NCBI RefSeq assembly: GCF_036569345.1
Contig: NZ_DATCQT010000089.1
Span: 1 to 64,000, forward strand
DNA from: Clostridium_AD sp036569345
GTDB taxonomy: Bacteria; Bacillota; Clostridia; Clostridiales; Clostridiaceae
Length of the DNA stretch: 64,000 nucleotides
Reading direction: 5' to 3'
Positions 53,170 through 63,409 of this stretch are shown one piece after another (positions within the stretch are counted from its first letter, which is position 1; each line of letters starts with the position of its first letter). The position numbers were made by a program, and so were the translations under genes. Below the pieces are notes generated by a model, which saw only the letters and a list, made by a program, of their open reading frames with translations, was not told the DNA's origin and made no database searches.

Positions 53170-53223
53170 GGCTTAAAGCCAATTAATTATTAAGTTATGA
53201 TAAGATATAAGTGAGGATAAGAT

Positions 53224-54345
53224 ATGAAGAATGTAGCTTTATATATACATATTCCTTTTTGCAAGCAAAAGTGTTTATATTGTGATTTCCCGTCCTTTGC
53301 TGGTAAAGAGGATTGTATGATTGATTATGCTACGGCTTTAGCAAAAGAAATAAATAGTATAAAAGATAAAAAAATAAAAACTATTTTTATAGGTGGGGGA
53401 ACTCCCACCTATTTATCTTTGGCTGGCTGGAAAATATTAAAGAAAAGTATGGATAGATTAGATGTATGTGGGGATTTAGAGTTTACCGTGGAAGGAAATC
53501 CAGGAACTTTTACAAGTGAAAAATTAAGTTTCTTAAAAGAAATGGGAGTAAATAGACTTAGTATTGGACTTCAAGCTTGGCAAGATTCTTTGCTTAAAGA
53601 ACTTGGCAGAATCCATACTATAAAAGATTTCAAACAAAGCTTTGACCTAGCTAGAAAACTTGGTTTTGATAATATAAACGTAGATTTAATGTTTGGCCTT
53701 CCTAGTCAAACACTTAATCAGTGGATAGATACATTAGAAAATGTAATAAAACTTAAGCCGGAACATTTATCTTGCTATAGCCTAATTGTTGAAGAGGGAA
53801 CAGATTTTTATAAAAGATTTGAAAAAGGTGATTTGGATCTCCCAGATGAGGAATTAGAGAGAACAATGTATGCAAAAACAATAGAGTATCTAAAAAGCAT
53901 GGGATATATACAATATGAAATTTCTAATTTTGCAAAAGATAACAGGGTATGTAGACACAATTTAGTATATTGGGAAATGGACGAATATATTGGGTGTGGT
54001 GCTGCTTCTCATTCATATAGTGATGGGTTTAGGTATAGAAATGAAGAAAATATAGAAAAATATATTGAAAAGATAAATGCTTATGGCACAGCAATAGTTG
54101 AAAAAACAAAAAATTCTTTTAATGATGATATGGAAGAATTTATGTTCATGGGTCTTAGAAAAAATGTAGGAATAAGCAAAAGTGAATTTACCCAAAGGTT
54201 TCATAAAGATATAAATAGTGTTTACGGTAGAGTGATAGATAAATATGTAAACACTGGGTTCATGAAGCAAAGTGTCGATAATATCTTTTTAACATATGAA
54301 GGCATCGAAGTATCTAATGTAATTATGGCAGAATTTATTTTGTAA
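53224..54345 (+). CDS. hemW: HemW-type radical SAM haem chaperone
   Basis: 373 residues: YIHIPFCKQKCLYCDFPS with the CxxxCxxC cluster, GGGTPTYL, and the HemW-specific CRHNLVYWEMDEYIGCGAASHSY, in which the HNxxYW motif marks haem-binding HemW rather than the oxidase HemN. Usually found between lepA and hrcA in Firmicutes. Confidence 0.93.
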   Translation: MKNVALYIHIPFCKQKCLYCDFPSFAGKEDCMIDYATALAKEINSIKDKKIKTIFIGGGTPTYLSLAGWKILKKSMDRLDVCGDLEFTVEGNPGTFTSEKLSFLKEMGVNRLSIGLQAWQDSLLKELGRIHTIKDFKQSFDLARKLGFDNINVDLMFGLPSQTLNQWIDTLENVIKLKPEHLSCYSLIVEEGTDFYKRFEKGDLDLPDEELERTMYAKTIEYLKSMGYIQYEISNFAKDNRVCRHNLVYWEMDEYIGCGAASHSYSDGFRYRNEENIEKYIEKINAYGTAIVEKTKNSFNDDMEEFMFMGLRKNVGISKSEFTQRFHKDINSVYGRVIDKYVNTGFMKQSVDNIFLTYEGIEVSNVIMAEFIL

Positions 54346-54507
54346 TTTAAATTATATAAATAAATGAAAAGATACATTAAAAGCTTAGAAATAAAGTGAA
54401 CTTTGATTTTTAAATTAGTTCTGCTAGATAATCAAAGGAAAACAGAGAATTTGGGATATAAATTCAAATAATGACTATAAAATGGCTATATTGAAAAATG
54501 AGGGTTA

Positions 54508-54536
54508 TTGACAAATACAATAGTAAATGATACTTT
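54508..54536 (+). promoter_or_regulatory. Promoter of the hrcA operon
   Basis: TTGACA at 54508 with a 17-base spacer to TACTTT at 54531; the CIRCE element begins 14 bases later, in the position to block elongation or initiation. Confidence 0.65.
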
Positions 54537-54549
54537 AAATATATACTCG

Positions 54550-54576
54550 TTAGCACTCAACGGTGGTGAGTGCTAA
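54550..54576 (+). promoter_or_regulatory. CIRCE operator (HrcA binding site)
   Basis: TTAGCACTC, nine bases, GAGTGCTAA: a perfect match to the CIRCE consensus. It lies between promoter and hrcA, so the operon is under HrcA autoregulation with GroE feedback. Confidence 0.97.
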
Positions 54577-54592
54577 TAAAAGAGGTGGTATT

Positions 54593-55639
54593 ATGGAAAT
54601 GGATGAGAGGAAAATTAAAATTCTTCAGGCTATAATTACAGATTATATAAATAATGGTGAGCCTGTGGGGTCCAGAACCATAGCTAAAAAGTATGATTTA
54701 GGTATTAGTTCAGCTACTATAAGAAATGAGATGTCAGACCTTGAAGAGATGGGATATATAGAACAATTACATACCTCATCTGGTAGAAAACCATCAGATA
54801 AAGGTTATAGATTATACGTTGATAGACTTATGGAACTTACAAAATTATCAACTGAAGAAGAATATATGATTAAAAATCATCTTATTAATGTTGCTCTATA
54901 TGAGGTTGATAAAATTGTTAAGCAAGCAACACAAATGCTTTCTCTACTTACAAAGCTTACATCTATAGTTAAGGCACCCTCTGTTCAGAAGAGTTGTATA
55001 AAATATATTCAATTAATGAGTTTGGACGCTGGAAGTATTTTGTTTGTAATCATTACAGATAGTGGTATCATCAAAAACAATGTTATTAAGGTCAGCAAAC
55101 CAATTAGCAGTGCTACCATAGAAAAACTTACTAATATACTTAATTGTAGATTAGGAAAACTTACAATTCAGCAAATTAATTTAGAAGTAATTAATAACTT
55201 AAAAAGTGATTTAGTTTTTTATGGAGAGATTTTTGACGGAATAATTCCAGCTTTGTATGATAGTTTGTCTGGGGTTGAAACTTCAGAAGTTTATATTCAA
55301 GGGGCTGCAAATATATTTAATTACCCAGAATATAACGATATTACAAAAGCACGAGAGTTTTTAGTTCTAGTAGACAATAAAGAAAGTATAAATAGTTTAC
55401 TTGGTGCTAATGATAATACTTCTAATATTACAATTAAGATTGGTGGAGAAAATTTTATTAAGTGTGCTCGTGAATGCAGTATTATAACAGCTGTTTATAG
55501 TGTATCAGGAATACCACTGGGATCTATTGGTGTTATAGGCCCAACAAGAATTCCTTATGGCAAAGTTATATCTGTATTAACTGGAGTAGTCAAAGAATTA
55601 AATGATAATATAGCTCAAATTTATAATGATCATAGATAA
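54593..55639 (+). CDS. hrcA: Heat-inducible transcription repressor HrcA
   Basis: 348 residues: N-terminal winged helix (RKIKILQAIITDYINNGEPV, SSATIRNEMSDLEEMGYIEQLHTSSGRKPSDKGYR pattern), GAF-like centre and dimerisation segments (IIGPTRIPYGKV-like end). Binds the CIRCE upstream. ATG 54593 follows AGAGGTGG; the in-frame ATG at 54563 lies inside CIRCE. Confidence 0.96.
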   Translation: MEMDERKIKILQAIITDYINNGEPVGSRTIAKKYDLGISSATIRNEMSDLEEMGYIEQLHTSSGRKPSDKGYRLYVDRLMELTKLSTEEEYMIKNHLINVALYEVDKIVKQATQMLSLLTKLTSIVKAPSVQKSCIKYIQLMSLDAGSILFVIITDSGIIKNNVIKVSKPISSATIEKLTNILNCRLGKLTIQQINLEVINNLKSDLVFYGEIFDGIIPALYDSLSGVETSEVYIQGAANIFNYPEYNDITKAREFLVLVDNKESINSLLGANDNTSNITIKIGGENFIKCARECSIITAVYSVSGIPLGSIGVIGPTRIPYGKVISVLTGVVKELNDNIAQIYNDHR

Positions 55640-55689
55640 GATTTTAAATTAAAAGATTTATTTTGAGCAAGATTTGGAGGAATGACTGA

Positions 55690-56385
55690 GTGAATACAAA
55701 TAGTGATAAAATTTTAGAAGAAGAAGGAAATTCAGAAATGGCAAGTGGTGATGTTTCAGTAGATGAAGCTTCTGAAAATCAAAACGATTTAGAAGAGACT
55801 GAAGGCAAAGAAGAAGAAGAAACTTTAGTAGAAGCCGAAATAGTAGATAATGAAGATTTAAAAGAAGAAAAGTTAGAAGGCGAAGAGCCAATAGAACTTT
55901 TAGAAAGTGATAAAGAAAAGGATATGAGAAAAAATAGAAAAAAATTAGAAGAAGAAAACAAAAAATTATTGGATGAGGTAGATGCTTTTAAAGACAAATA
56001 CTTAAGGACAGCTGCTGAATATGAGAATTTTAGAAAAAGGACAGTGAAGGAGAAACAAGGCATATACACAGATGCTTGCGCAGATGTTTTAAAAGAAGTG
56101 CTACCAGTGTTGGACAATTTAGAAAGAGCCCTTTCAGTTGAAGGAGGCGGAGAAGAGCTAAGAACTGGCGTGAAAATGACAGTAAAACTTTTTAATGATG
56201 CTTTTAGTAAATTAGGAGTTGAAGAATTGGTATCAGTTGGCGAATTTGACCCAAATCTTCACAATGCAGTAATGCATGTTGAAGATGAACAGTATGGAGT
56301 TAATGAAATCGTAGAAGTATTCCAAAAGGGGTATAAAAAAGAAGACAAGGTACTGAGACATAGTATGGTTAAAGTTGCAAATTAA
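55690..56385 (+). CDS. grpE: Nucleotide exchange factor GrpE
   Basis: 231 residues: long acidic N-terminal tail (about 1-75, unusually rich in Glu), coiled coil, and the beta domain with YLRTAAEYENFRKRT and GYKKEDKVLRHSMVKVAN. Releases ADP from DnaK. GTG start 7 bases after GGAGGA. Confidence 0.95.
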   Translation: MNTNSDKILEEEGNSEMASGDVSVDEASENQNDLEETEGKEEEETLVEAEIVDNEDLKEEKLEGEEPIELLESDKEKDMRKNRKKLEEENKKLLDEVDAFKDKYLRTAAEYENFRKRTVKEKQGIYTDACADVLKEVLPVLDNLERALSVEGGGEELRTGVKMTVKLFNDAFSKLGVEELVSVGEFDPNLHNAVMHVEDEQYGVNEIVEVFQKGYKKEDKVLRHSMVKVAN

Positions 56386-56474
56386 AGAAACGTATTAAAA
56401 AACACATTTTAAAAAATAAATATCAAAACAGTTATAACTGTAATGATTTAAAAGGATATAAGGAGGAAATAATA

Positions 56475-58337
56475 ATGGGAAAAATTATAGGAATAGATTT
56501 AGGTACAACAAATTCATGTGTGGCAGTAATGGAGGGTGGAGAACCAGTAGTAATTTCCAACTCAGAAGGTGCAAGAACTACACCATCTGTAGTTTCATTC
56601 CAAGCTAATGGAGAAAGATTAGTAGGTCAAGTGGCTAAAAGACAAGCAATTACAAATCCAGATAAAACAATAATGTCAATTAAAAGAGAAATGGGTACTG
56701 ATCATAAAGTAAATATTGATGGAAAATCACATACACCACAAGAAATTTCAGCGTATATTTTGCAGAAAATAAAAGCTGATGCTGAGGCTTACTTAGGAGA
56801 ATCAGTTACAGAAGCTGTTATAACTGTACCTGCTTACTTTAATGATAGCCAAAGACAAGCAACTAAGGATGCAGGAAAAATAGCTGGACTTGAAGTTAAG
56901 AGAATAATAAATGAACCAACAGCTGCAGCATTAGCTTATGGATTAGATAAAATGGATGTTAATCAAAAGATATTAGTTTATGATTTAGGTGGCGGTACAT
57001 TTGATGTATCTATATTAGAACTTGGTGATGGATTATTCGAAGTTAAATCTACTAATGGTAACACTAAACTCGGTGGAGATGACTTTGACCAAAAGGTTAT
57101 GAATCACATAGCTGATACTTTTAAAGCAGATAATGGAATAGATTTAAGAAATGACAAAATGGCACTTCAAAGATTAAAAGAAGCTGCTGAAAAAGCTAAA
57201 ATTGAATTATCATCATCTATGCAAACAAATATTAACTTACCATTTATTACAGCTGACGCAACAGGCCCTAAGCATATAGATATGAATTTAACAAGAGCAA
57301 AATTTAATGAATTAACTCACGATTTAGTTAACTCTACAATTGAGCCAATGAAAAAAGCACTTGCAGATGCAGGTTTGTCTCTTAATGAAATAGATAAAAT
57401 TGTACTTGTAGGTGGTTCAACAAGAACACCAGCAGTTCAAGATGCAGTTAAAAACTTTACTGGAAAAGAACCTTCAAAGGGAGTAAACCCAGATGAATGC
57501 GTTGCACTAGGAGCAGCAATCCAAGCAGGAGTATTAAGTGGAGAAGTTAAAGATGTTTTACTTCTTGATGTAACTCCATTAACACTTGGAATTGAAACTT
57601 TAGGAGGAATAGCTACTCCTCTAATTGAAAGAAATACTACAATTCCTGCTAAAAAGAGTCAAACATTCTCAACAGCTGCAGATGGTCAAACATCAGTTGA
57701 AATTAACATTGTTCAAGGTGAGCGTCAAATGGCTGCTGGAAACAAATCCTTAGGAAGAGTTACTTTATCTGGAATTGCTGCAGCACCAAGAGGAGTTCCT
57801 CAAATAGAGGTTACTTTTGATATAGATGCTAACGGTATTGTTAATGTATCAGCTAAAGATAAAGGAACAGGAAAAGAAGCTAAGATAACAATTACAGCAT
57901 CAACTAATTTAAGTGATGATGAAATTGATAAGGCAGTAAAAGAAGCAGAAAAATTTGCAGGTGAAGATAAAATAAGAAAAGAGCAAATTGAAGTTAAAAA
58001 CAATGCAGAGCAGCTAGTATATCAAACTGAAAAAAGCTTAACTGACCTTGGAGAAAAGGTATCAGAGGAAGATAAAAAAGATATTCAAGCTAAACTAGAA
58101 GCACTTAAAGCAATTAAAGATGGAGAAGAAATAGAAGCTATAAAGAAATCTACTGAGGAGTTAACTGAGGCTTTCTATGCAGTAACTACAAAAATATATC
58201 AAGCAGAAGCAGAATCAGCACAAGCTCAAGGAGCAGGCCAAGGTGAAGATAATGCAGGCGGAAACGCACAGCAAGATGATAACGTAGTGGATGCTGACTT
58301 CAAAGTAGAAGAAGACGAAAAGAAAGAAGATAAATAA
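56475..58337 (+). CDS. dnaK: Chaperone DnaK (Hsp70)
   Basis: 620 residues: GIDLGTTNSCVAVMEGGE, VPAYFNDSQRQATKDAG, DLGGGTFDVSILEL and GGSTRTPAVQ of the ATPase domain, then substrate-binding domain and a Gly/Gln-rich tail (QGAGQGEDNAGGNAQ). AAGGAGG upstream of the ATG. Followed by a terminator, so dnaJ may be partly separate. Confidence 0.98.
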   Translation: MGKIIGIDLGTTNSCVAVMEGGEPVVISNSEGARTTPSVVSFQANGERLVGQVAKRQAITNPDKTIMSIKREMGTDHKVNIDGKSHTPQEISAYILQKIKADAEAYLGESVTEAVITVPAYFNDSQRQATKDAGKIAGLEVKRIINEPTAAALAYGLDKMDVNQKILVYDLGGGTFDVSILELGDGLFEVKSTNGNTKLGGDDFDQKVMNHIADTFKADNGIDLRNDKMALQRLKEAAEKAKIELSSSMQTNINLPFITADATGPKHIDMNLTRAKFNELTHDLVNSTIEPMKKALADAGLSLNEIDKIVLVGGSTRTPAVQDAVKNFTGKEPSKGVNPDECVALGAAIQAGVLSGEVKDVLLLDVTPLTLGIETLGGIATPLIERNTTIPAKKSQTFSTAADGQTSVEINIVQGERQMAAGNKSLGRVTLSGIAAAPRGVPQIEVTFDIDANGIVNVSAKDKGTGKEAKITITASTNLSDDEIDKAVKEAEKFAGEDKIRKEQIEVKNNAEQLVYQTEKSLTDLGEKVSEEDKKDIQAKLEALKAIKDGEEIEAIKKSTEELTEAFYAVTTKIYQAEAESAQAQGAGQGEDNAGGNAQQDDNVVDADFKVEEDEKKEDK

Positions 58338-58351
58338 TTAATAAAACAACT

Positions 58352-58388
58352 AAATTAGGGATGGGTAACTACCCTTCCCTAATTTTTA
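58352..58388 (+). terminator. Terminator between dnaK and dnaJ
   Basis: AAATTAGGGA-TGGGT and ACCC-TTCCCTAATTT form a stem with one internal mismatch, then TTTA. Confidence 0.8.
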
Positions 58389-58529
58389 TATGTCCTAAGA
58401 AAAACAGTATTAGCATTAATTACTGAAAAACTATATAATAGTGAGAGTTGAATTATTTTAGGAACTAGTTTATATTAGGGATTAGTTTATATTAAATAGT
58501 ATATATATTTTAGGTGGTGAAAAATCAAG

Positions 58530-59651
58530 ATGGCAAAAAAAGATTATTATGAGACTCTAGGCATAGAAAGAAATGCCAGCGAAGAAGAAATTAAGAAGGC
58601 CTTTAAAAAGGCTGCGTTAAAATATCATCCAGATAGAAATCCAGATAATAAAGAAGCAGAAGAAAAATTCAAGGAAATGAATGAGGCGTATCAAGTTTTA
58701 TCTAATTCAGAAAAAAGATCAAGATATGATCAATATGGTACAGCTGATGCAAACGGAGCGGGATTTGAAGGTAGCTCTGATTTTTCTGGTTTTGGTGGTT
58801 TTGGAGATATATTTGGGGATATATTCGGAGGCGGATTTTCTCAAAGAAATCAGAATGGGCCTAAAAAAGGTGCAGATTTAGAATATAATTTAAACCTACG
58901 TTTTGAAGAGGCAGTTTTTGGGGTAGAAAAAGAGATTTCCATAACAAGAAATGAAAAATGTGGTGAGTGTGGCGGTAGTGGTGCTAAAGCTGGTACTTCG
59001 CCTAAAACTTGTGATAAGTGTGGTGGAAATGGGCAGATAAAAGTTCAGAGAAACACTGCTTTTGGAAGTTTTGCAAGCATGAGCACCTGTGATAAGTGCG
59101 GGGGCCGAGGTCAAATAATTTCTGAACCATGTAAATCTTGTCATGGATCTGGAAAAGAGAGAAAAAACAGAAAAATTAAAATTGATGTTCCAGGTGGAGT
59201 TGATACTGGAAATGTTATGCCTCTTAGAGGTCAAGGTGAACAAGGTGAGAAGGGCGGACCATCAGGAGATTTGTATATAAATATTAGAGTAGCTCCGCAT
59301 AAAAGTTTTAAGAGGAATGGGATTGATATTCATATAGAATCGCATATAAGCTTTGGTTATGCAGCCATGGGTACTGAAATTAAAGTACCAACGGTAGATG
59401 GAGACGTTAAATATAAAGTTCCAGCAGGAACACAATCTGGAACTGTATTTAGACTTAAAGGTAAGGGAATACCTAGAGTAAATGGACATGGAAGAGGAGA
59501 TCAATATGTAAAGGTAATTGTTGATATTCCAAAATCCATGAATGATAAGCAAAAAGAAACATTAAAACACTTTATGGAAGCTAGTGGAGAGAATGTAGAT
59601 TTTTTAGAAGAAAATAAAAAGTCTTTTGTAGATAAAATATTAGGTAAATAA
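58530..59651 (+). CDS. dnaJ: Co-chaperone DnaJ
   Basis: 373 residues: J domain with YHPDRNPD (HPD), Gly/Phe linker (FGGFGDIFGDIFGGGF), four CxxCxGxG zinc repeats (CGECGGSG, CDKCGGNG, CDKCGGRG, CKSCHGSG) and the C-terminal substrate domains. AGGTGG upstream; 192 bases from dnaK. Confidence 0.98.
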   Translation: MAKKDYYETLGIERNASEEEIKKAFKKAALKYHPDRNPDNKEAEEKFKEMNEAYQVLSNSEKRSRYDQYGTADANGAGFEGSSDFSGFGGFGDIFGDIFGGGFSQRNQNGPKKGADLEYNLNLRFEEAVFGVEKEISITRNEKCGECGGSGAKAGTSPKTCDKCGGNGQIKVQRNTAFGSFASMSTCDKCGGRGQIISEPCKSCHGSGKERKNRKIKIDVPGGVDTGNVMPLRGQGEQGEKGGPSGDLYINIRVAPHKSFKRNGIDIHIESHISFGYAAMGTEIKVPTVDGDVKYKVPAGTQSGTVFRLKGKGIPRVNGHGRGDQYVKVIVDIPKSMNDKQKETLKHFMEASGENVDFLEENKKSFVDKILGK

Positions 59652-59655
59652 TTAT

Positions 59656-59688
59656 AAAAAACTTCGTTTTGTAAAACGGAGTTTTTTA
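59656..59688 (+). terminator. Terminator after dnaJ
   Basis: AAAAACTTCGTTTT and AAAACGGAGTTTTT pair with one wobble around GT, followed by T. Confidence 0.85.
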
Positions 59689-59709
59689 TTATAAATAAGG
59701 AGAATAAAA

Positions 59710-60648
59710 ATGAATAAAGATTGGATTGAAATGACTATAATTACAAGTAGTGAGGCAGTTGAGGCAGTGTCTGCAATGCTTTATAATACCGGTGTCGAAG
59801 GGGTTTCAATTTTAGATCCTTTAGATTTGATTTTTAGGCGAGATCATACTACAGATTGGGACTATTTTGATGAAACTATTATAGATACAAATAGTGGGGT
59901 TGTAATAAAGGGATACTATAAAAAAGATGAAAAATTTGAGGCCCATTTAGAAGAAATTAAAATCGGCGTAAATAATTTGCCAAAGTTTGGACTAGACAAA
60001 GGCATAGGATCTGTCACGGCAGCAAAGGTAAACGAAGAGGATTGGGAAAATAACTGGAAAAAGTATTATAAACCAATAAAAGTAGGAGAAAAGATAGTTA
60101 TAAAACCTATATGGGAAGAATACAATAAAAATCCAGATGAAATAATTGTGCAGCTAGATCCAGGCATGGCTTTTGGTACTGGTTCTCATGAAACTACCAG
60201 GATGTGTATAAAGTCGCTAGAACGCTACGTAAACGATAGTTCAACAGTTTTTGATATAGGAACAGGCTCAGGAATATTAGCCATTACAGCGGCTGTCCTT
60301 GGAGCTAAAAACACCATAGGAGTTGATTTGGATCCAGTAGCAGTAGATTCTGCAAAGCAAAATGTTACTTACAATGATATAAGTAACATTGAAATTTTAT
60401 ATGGAGACTTAATGGAAGTTGTAAAAGGAAAGGCAAACATTGTTATAGCTAACATAATGGCTGATATAATTATATTTTTGACGGATCAAGTTAAGGCGTT
60501 TATAGTAGAAGGTGGATACTTTATATCTTCAGGGATAATTTTAAGCAAAAAAGATGAGGTAATAAAGAAATTAATTAATAGTGGTTTTAAAATTGAGGAA
60601 ATAAACATAGAAGGTGAGTGGGTTTGCATTGTTGCAAAGTTACAATAA
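59710..60648 (+). CDS. prmA: Ribosomal protein L11 methyltransferase
   Basis: 312 residues: N-terminal L11-recognition domain, then the SAM methyltransferase core with DPGMAFGTGSHETTRMC, FDIGTGSGILAIT and NIMADII. Trimethylates L11. AAGGAG precedes the ATG. First of the prmA-rsmE-mtaB group. Confidence 0.95.
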   Translation: MNKDWIEMTIITSSEAVEAVSAMLYNTGVEGVSILDPLDLIFRRDHTTDWDYFDETIIDTNSGVVIKGYYKKDEKFEAHLEEIKIGVNNLPKFGLDKGIGSVTAAKVNEEDWENNWKKYYKPIKVGEKIVIKPIWEEYNKNPDEIIVQLDPGMAFGTGSHETTRMCIKSLERYVNDSSTVFDIGTGSGILAITAAVLGAKNTIGVDLDPVAVDSAKQNVTYNDISNIEILYGDLMEVVKGKANIVIANIMADIIIFLTDQVKAFIVEGGYFISSGIILSKKDEVIKKLINSGFKIEEINIEGEWVCIVAKLQ

Positions 60649-60678
60649 AATGAGCTAAAGCTTAAGGGAGAATAAATA

Positions 60679-61434
60679 ATGCATAAATTTTTTGTACCAA
60701 AAAATAGTATAGATGGTTATAGTGCAACTATTGATGGAGAAGATGTAAAACATATATATAAGGTATTAAGGCTTCAAGTTGGTGAAAAAGTAAGTGTAAA
60801 CAACTGTGAAGGGAAAGAGTATGTAGGGGAAATAACTTTTATAGATAAGAATTTAGTTAATATTAATTTATTAGAAGAAAGTTCTATAAATAATGAAAGC
60901 CCTATTGAAGTTTACTTATATCAGGGTATGCCTAAATCAACAAAAATGGATTTAATAGTTCAAAAAAATACAGAATTAGGAGTTAAAGCAATAACCCCTA
61001 TAATTACAGAAAGAGTAGTAGTTAAAACTGAGCTTAAGGAGTTTAAAAAGGTTGATAGATGGAATAGGATAGCTCTTGAAGCCTCAAAGCAAAGTAAGAG
61101 AAGTTTGATACCTCAAATCAATGTTCCTATAGAATTTGAGGTTCTGTTAGGAGAATTAAAGCAAATGGATTTAGTGGTAGTTCCATATGAAAATCAAGAA
61201 GGTTATGGCATAAAGAAATTAGTAAAAAACATAGTTAAAAAGAATATTAATAAAGTTGCTATTATCATAGGACCAGAGGGTGGATTTGAAGAAAGTGAAA
61301 TATTGAATTTGAAAGAAGTAGGAGCCGAGATAGTAACTTTGGGACCCCGAATACTTAGAACTGAAACTGCAGGATTTACGTGTTTAAGTCTTATAATGTA
61401 TGAACTCGGAGATCTAGGAGGAAACGCGGAATGA
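60679..61434 (+). CDS. rsmE: 16S rRNA m3U1498 methyltransferase
   Basis: 251 residues: PUA-like N-terminus and SPOUT knot with IIGPEGGFEESEI and LGPRILRTETAG. It overlaps mtaB by 4 bases. Confidence 0.95.
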   Translation: MHKFFVPKNSIDGYSATIDGEDVKHIYKVLRLQVGEKVSVNNCEGKEYVGEITFIDKNLVNINLLEESSINNESPIEVYLYQGMPKSTKMDLIVQKNTELGVKAITPIITERVVVKTELKEFKKVDRWNRIALEASKQSKRSLIPQINVPIEFEVLLGELKQMDLVVVPYENQEGYGIKKLVKNIVKKNINKVAIIIGPEGGFEESEILNLKEVGAEIVTLGPRILRTETAGFTCLSLIMYELGDLGGNAE

Positions 61435-62738
61435 AAGTTGCAATTGCTACCTTAGGATGTAGAGTAAATCAGTATGAATCAGAAGCAATGGTAGAAAAAT
61501 TCATTAGAGAAGGATTTGAAGTAGCAGAATTTGACGAATTTTCAGATGTGTATGTTATTAATACTTGCACTGTTACTAATATGGGTGATAAAAAGTCTAG
61601 GCAAATGATTGGTCGTGCAAGACGAGTAAATAGCTCAGCTGTTATTGCAGTGGTTGGTTGTTATGCACAAATAGCAGCCACTGAAATAGCAAAGATCGAA
61701 GGCGTTGATGTTGTTTTAGGTAGTCGAAATAAAGGCGATATTGTTTATTGGGTAAATAGATATATAGAAGAAAAGATGCAGATTATTGAAGTTAGTGATG
61801 TTCTGAAAAACCAAGTATTTGAAGACTTAAATATCAAAGAGTATAAGGACAGAACAAGAGCATTTATAAAAATTCAAGATGGGTGTAATAGATTTTGTTC
61901 TTATTGCTTAATTCCTTATGCAAGGGGAGCAGTGTGTAGTAAAAAACCTGATAAAATCTTAGCAGAGGTTCATGAATTAGCTGCAAATGGCTTCAAAGAG
62001 ATTCTCTTGTCAGGAATACATATAGCATCTTTTGGGTTGGATTTAGAAGACGGATGGAATTTAGTTAGAGTTTTAGAACAGCTAGACACAGTTCCTGGTA
62101 TTGAAAGGATAAGAATAGGGTCCATAGATCCAACCTTTTTTACAGGGGAAGTTATTGAAAAAATAAAATCCTTGAAGAAACTATGTCATCATTTTCACCT
62201 TTCACTGCAAAGCGGATGTGATGAGACACTTAAGAGGATGAATAGGAAATATACAGCGCAGGAGTATAAAACGGTAGTAGATAATTTAAGGTCGAATATC
62301 CATGAAGTATCTATAACAACTGATGTAATTGTGGGCTTCCCTGGTGAAACAACCAAGGAATTTAATGAAACTTATGCTTTCTTAAAGGATATAGAATTAA
62401 CAAAAATGCATATTTTCAAGTATAGTCCAAGAAAAGGAACTAAAGCTGCTGGAATAAAAGAACAGGTTAATGGAAATATAAAAGAACAAAGAAGTCACAC
62501 TCTTATTACACTGAGCGATGTGCTAGAGAAAAAATTTATAGATAAATTTATTGGTAAAGATATGAACGTTTTATACGAGATAAAATCAAGTCATAGTGTA
62601 AATGACTTTGAAGGATATACAAACAACTATATAAAGGTTATTGTAAAGTCTCAAAAGAACATAGAGTGTGAATTTCATAAAACTAAACTCATAGAATGTA
62701 TGGGTGATCATATAAGTGGAGAGGTAAAAGAATTATAA
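61431..62738 (+). CDS. mtaB: tRNA t6A37 methylthiotransferase MtaB
   Basis: 435 residues: UPF0004 domain (TLGCRVNQYESEAM, NTCTVTN, GCYAQ), radical SAM core with DGCNRFCSYCLIPYARG and C-terminal TRAM domain. Adds methylthio to t6A37 of tRNA. Starts within the last codon of rsmE. Confidence 0.95.
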   Translation: MKVAIATLGCRVNQYESEAMVEKFIREGFEVAEFDEFSDVYVINTCTVTNMGDKKSRQMIGRARRVNSSAVIAVVGCYAQIAATEIAKIEGVDVVLGSRNKGDIVYWVNRYIEEKMQIIEVSDVLKNQVFEDLNIKEYKDRTRAFIKIQDGCNRFCSYCLIPYARGAVCSKKPDKILAEVHELAANGFKEILLSGIHIASFGLDLEDGWNLVRVLEQLDTVPGIERIRIGSIDPTFFTGEVIEKIKSLKKLCHHFHLSLQSGCDETLKRMNRKYTAQEYKTVVDNLRSNIHEVSITTDVIVGFPGETTKEFNETYAFLKDIELTKMHIFKYSPRKGTKAAGIKEQVNGNIKEQRSHTLITLSDVLEKKFIDKFIGKDMNVLYEIKSSHSVNDFEGYTNNYIKVIVKSQKNIECEFHKTKLIECMGDHISGEVKEL

Positions 62739-62828
62739 TGATTTTAGAAATTAATAAATAAATACACAGGAGAATAGAGTTTTATGTTGAATAATATAAT
62801 ATAGGATAAAATGAATGGAGGTGATCAT

Positions 62829-63179
62829 ATGGAAAATGAAGAGTGTATTTTTTGTAAAATCATAAAAAAGCAAATTCCTTGTGAAACCATTTATGAAGAT
62901 GATAAAGTTATAGGATTTATGGATATAAGCCCTGAAGCTCCTGTACATGTTGTAATTATACCTAAGCAGCATATTGATAATTTAAATTGTTTAAAAGAAG
63001 AAGAATCAGAAATTATAGGTCACATATTTATAGTTGCAAAGAAAATCGCAAAAACCTTAGAGATTGCTGAACGTGGATATAGAATTGTTACAAATTGTGG
63101 AGAAGATGGGGGTCAGTCCGTCCAGCATTTACATTTTCATCTATTAGGAGGAAGGATGCTTAAGTGGCCACCTGGTTAA
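62829..63179 (+). CDS. HIT-family nucleotide-binding protein (HinT-like)
   Basis: 116 residues: ECIFCKIIKKQIPCETIYEDD and the triad motif QHLHFHLLGGR with the nucleophilic His. Probable adenosine 5'-phosphoramidase. ATG 62829 follows GGAGGTGAT; the ATG at 62811 lies before that site. Confidence 0.94.
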   Translation: MENEECIFCKIIKKQIPCETIYEDDKVIGFMDISPEAPVHVVIIPKQHIDNLNCLKEEESEIIGHIFIVAKKIAKTLEIAERGYRIVTNCGEDGGQSVQHLHFHLLGGRMLKWPPG

Positions 63180-63307
63180 CATATAAGGCATATGGTAACT
63201 AATTAGCAAGTTATTTTTTCATGGAAACAACTGATTTTTGAAATGTTAAATGCCCAAAATATTTTACAAGTAAATATAATATTTGTGTCAAAAGGTTAAT
63301 GAAAATG

Positions 63308-63337
63308 TTGACATTATGTAAATTTGTGTTGTATAAT
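63308..63337 (+). promoter_or_regulatory. Promoter of rpsU
   Basis: TTGACA at 63308 and TATAAT at 63332 with an 18-base spacer, about 70 bases before rpsU; the leader contains a GC-richer GGCCCCGCATTAGCTGC stretch. Confidence 0.75.
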
Positions 63338-63409
63338 AAAAAATGTGCTATTTAGGCCCCGCATTAGCTGCTTTTAAATTGAATTGAGCTAGCGGAGGGA
63401 GGGATAATG

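Noticed and set aside
55658..56117. Minus-strand Leu/Ser-rich frames
   Set aside because: They are the antisense of the Glu/Lys-rich N-terminus of grpE.
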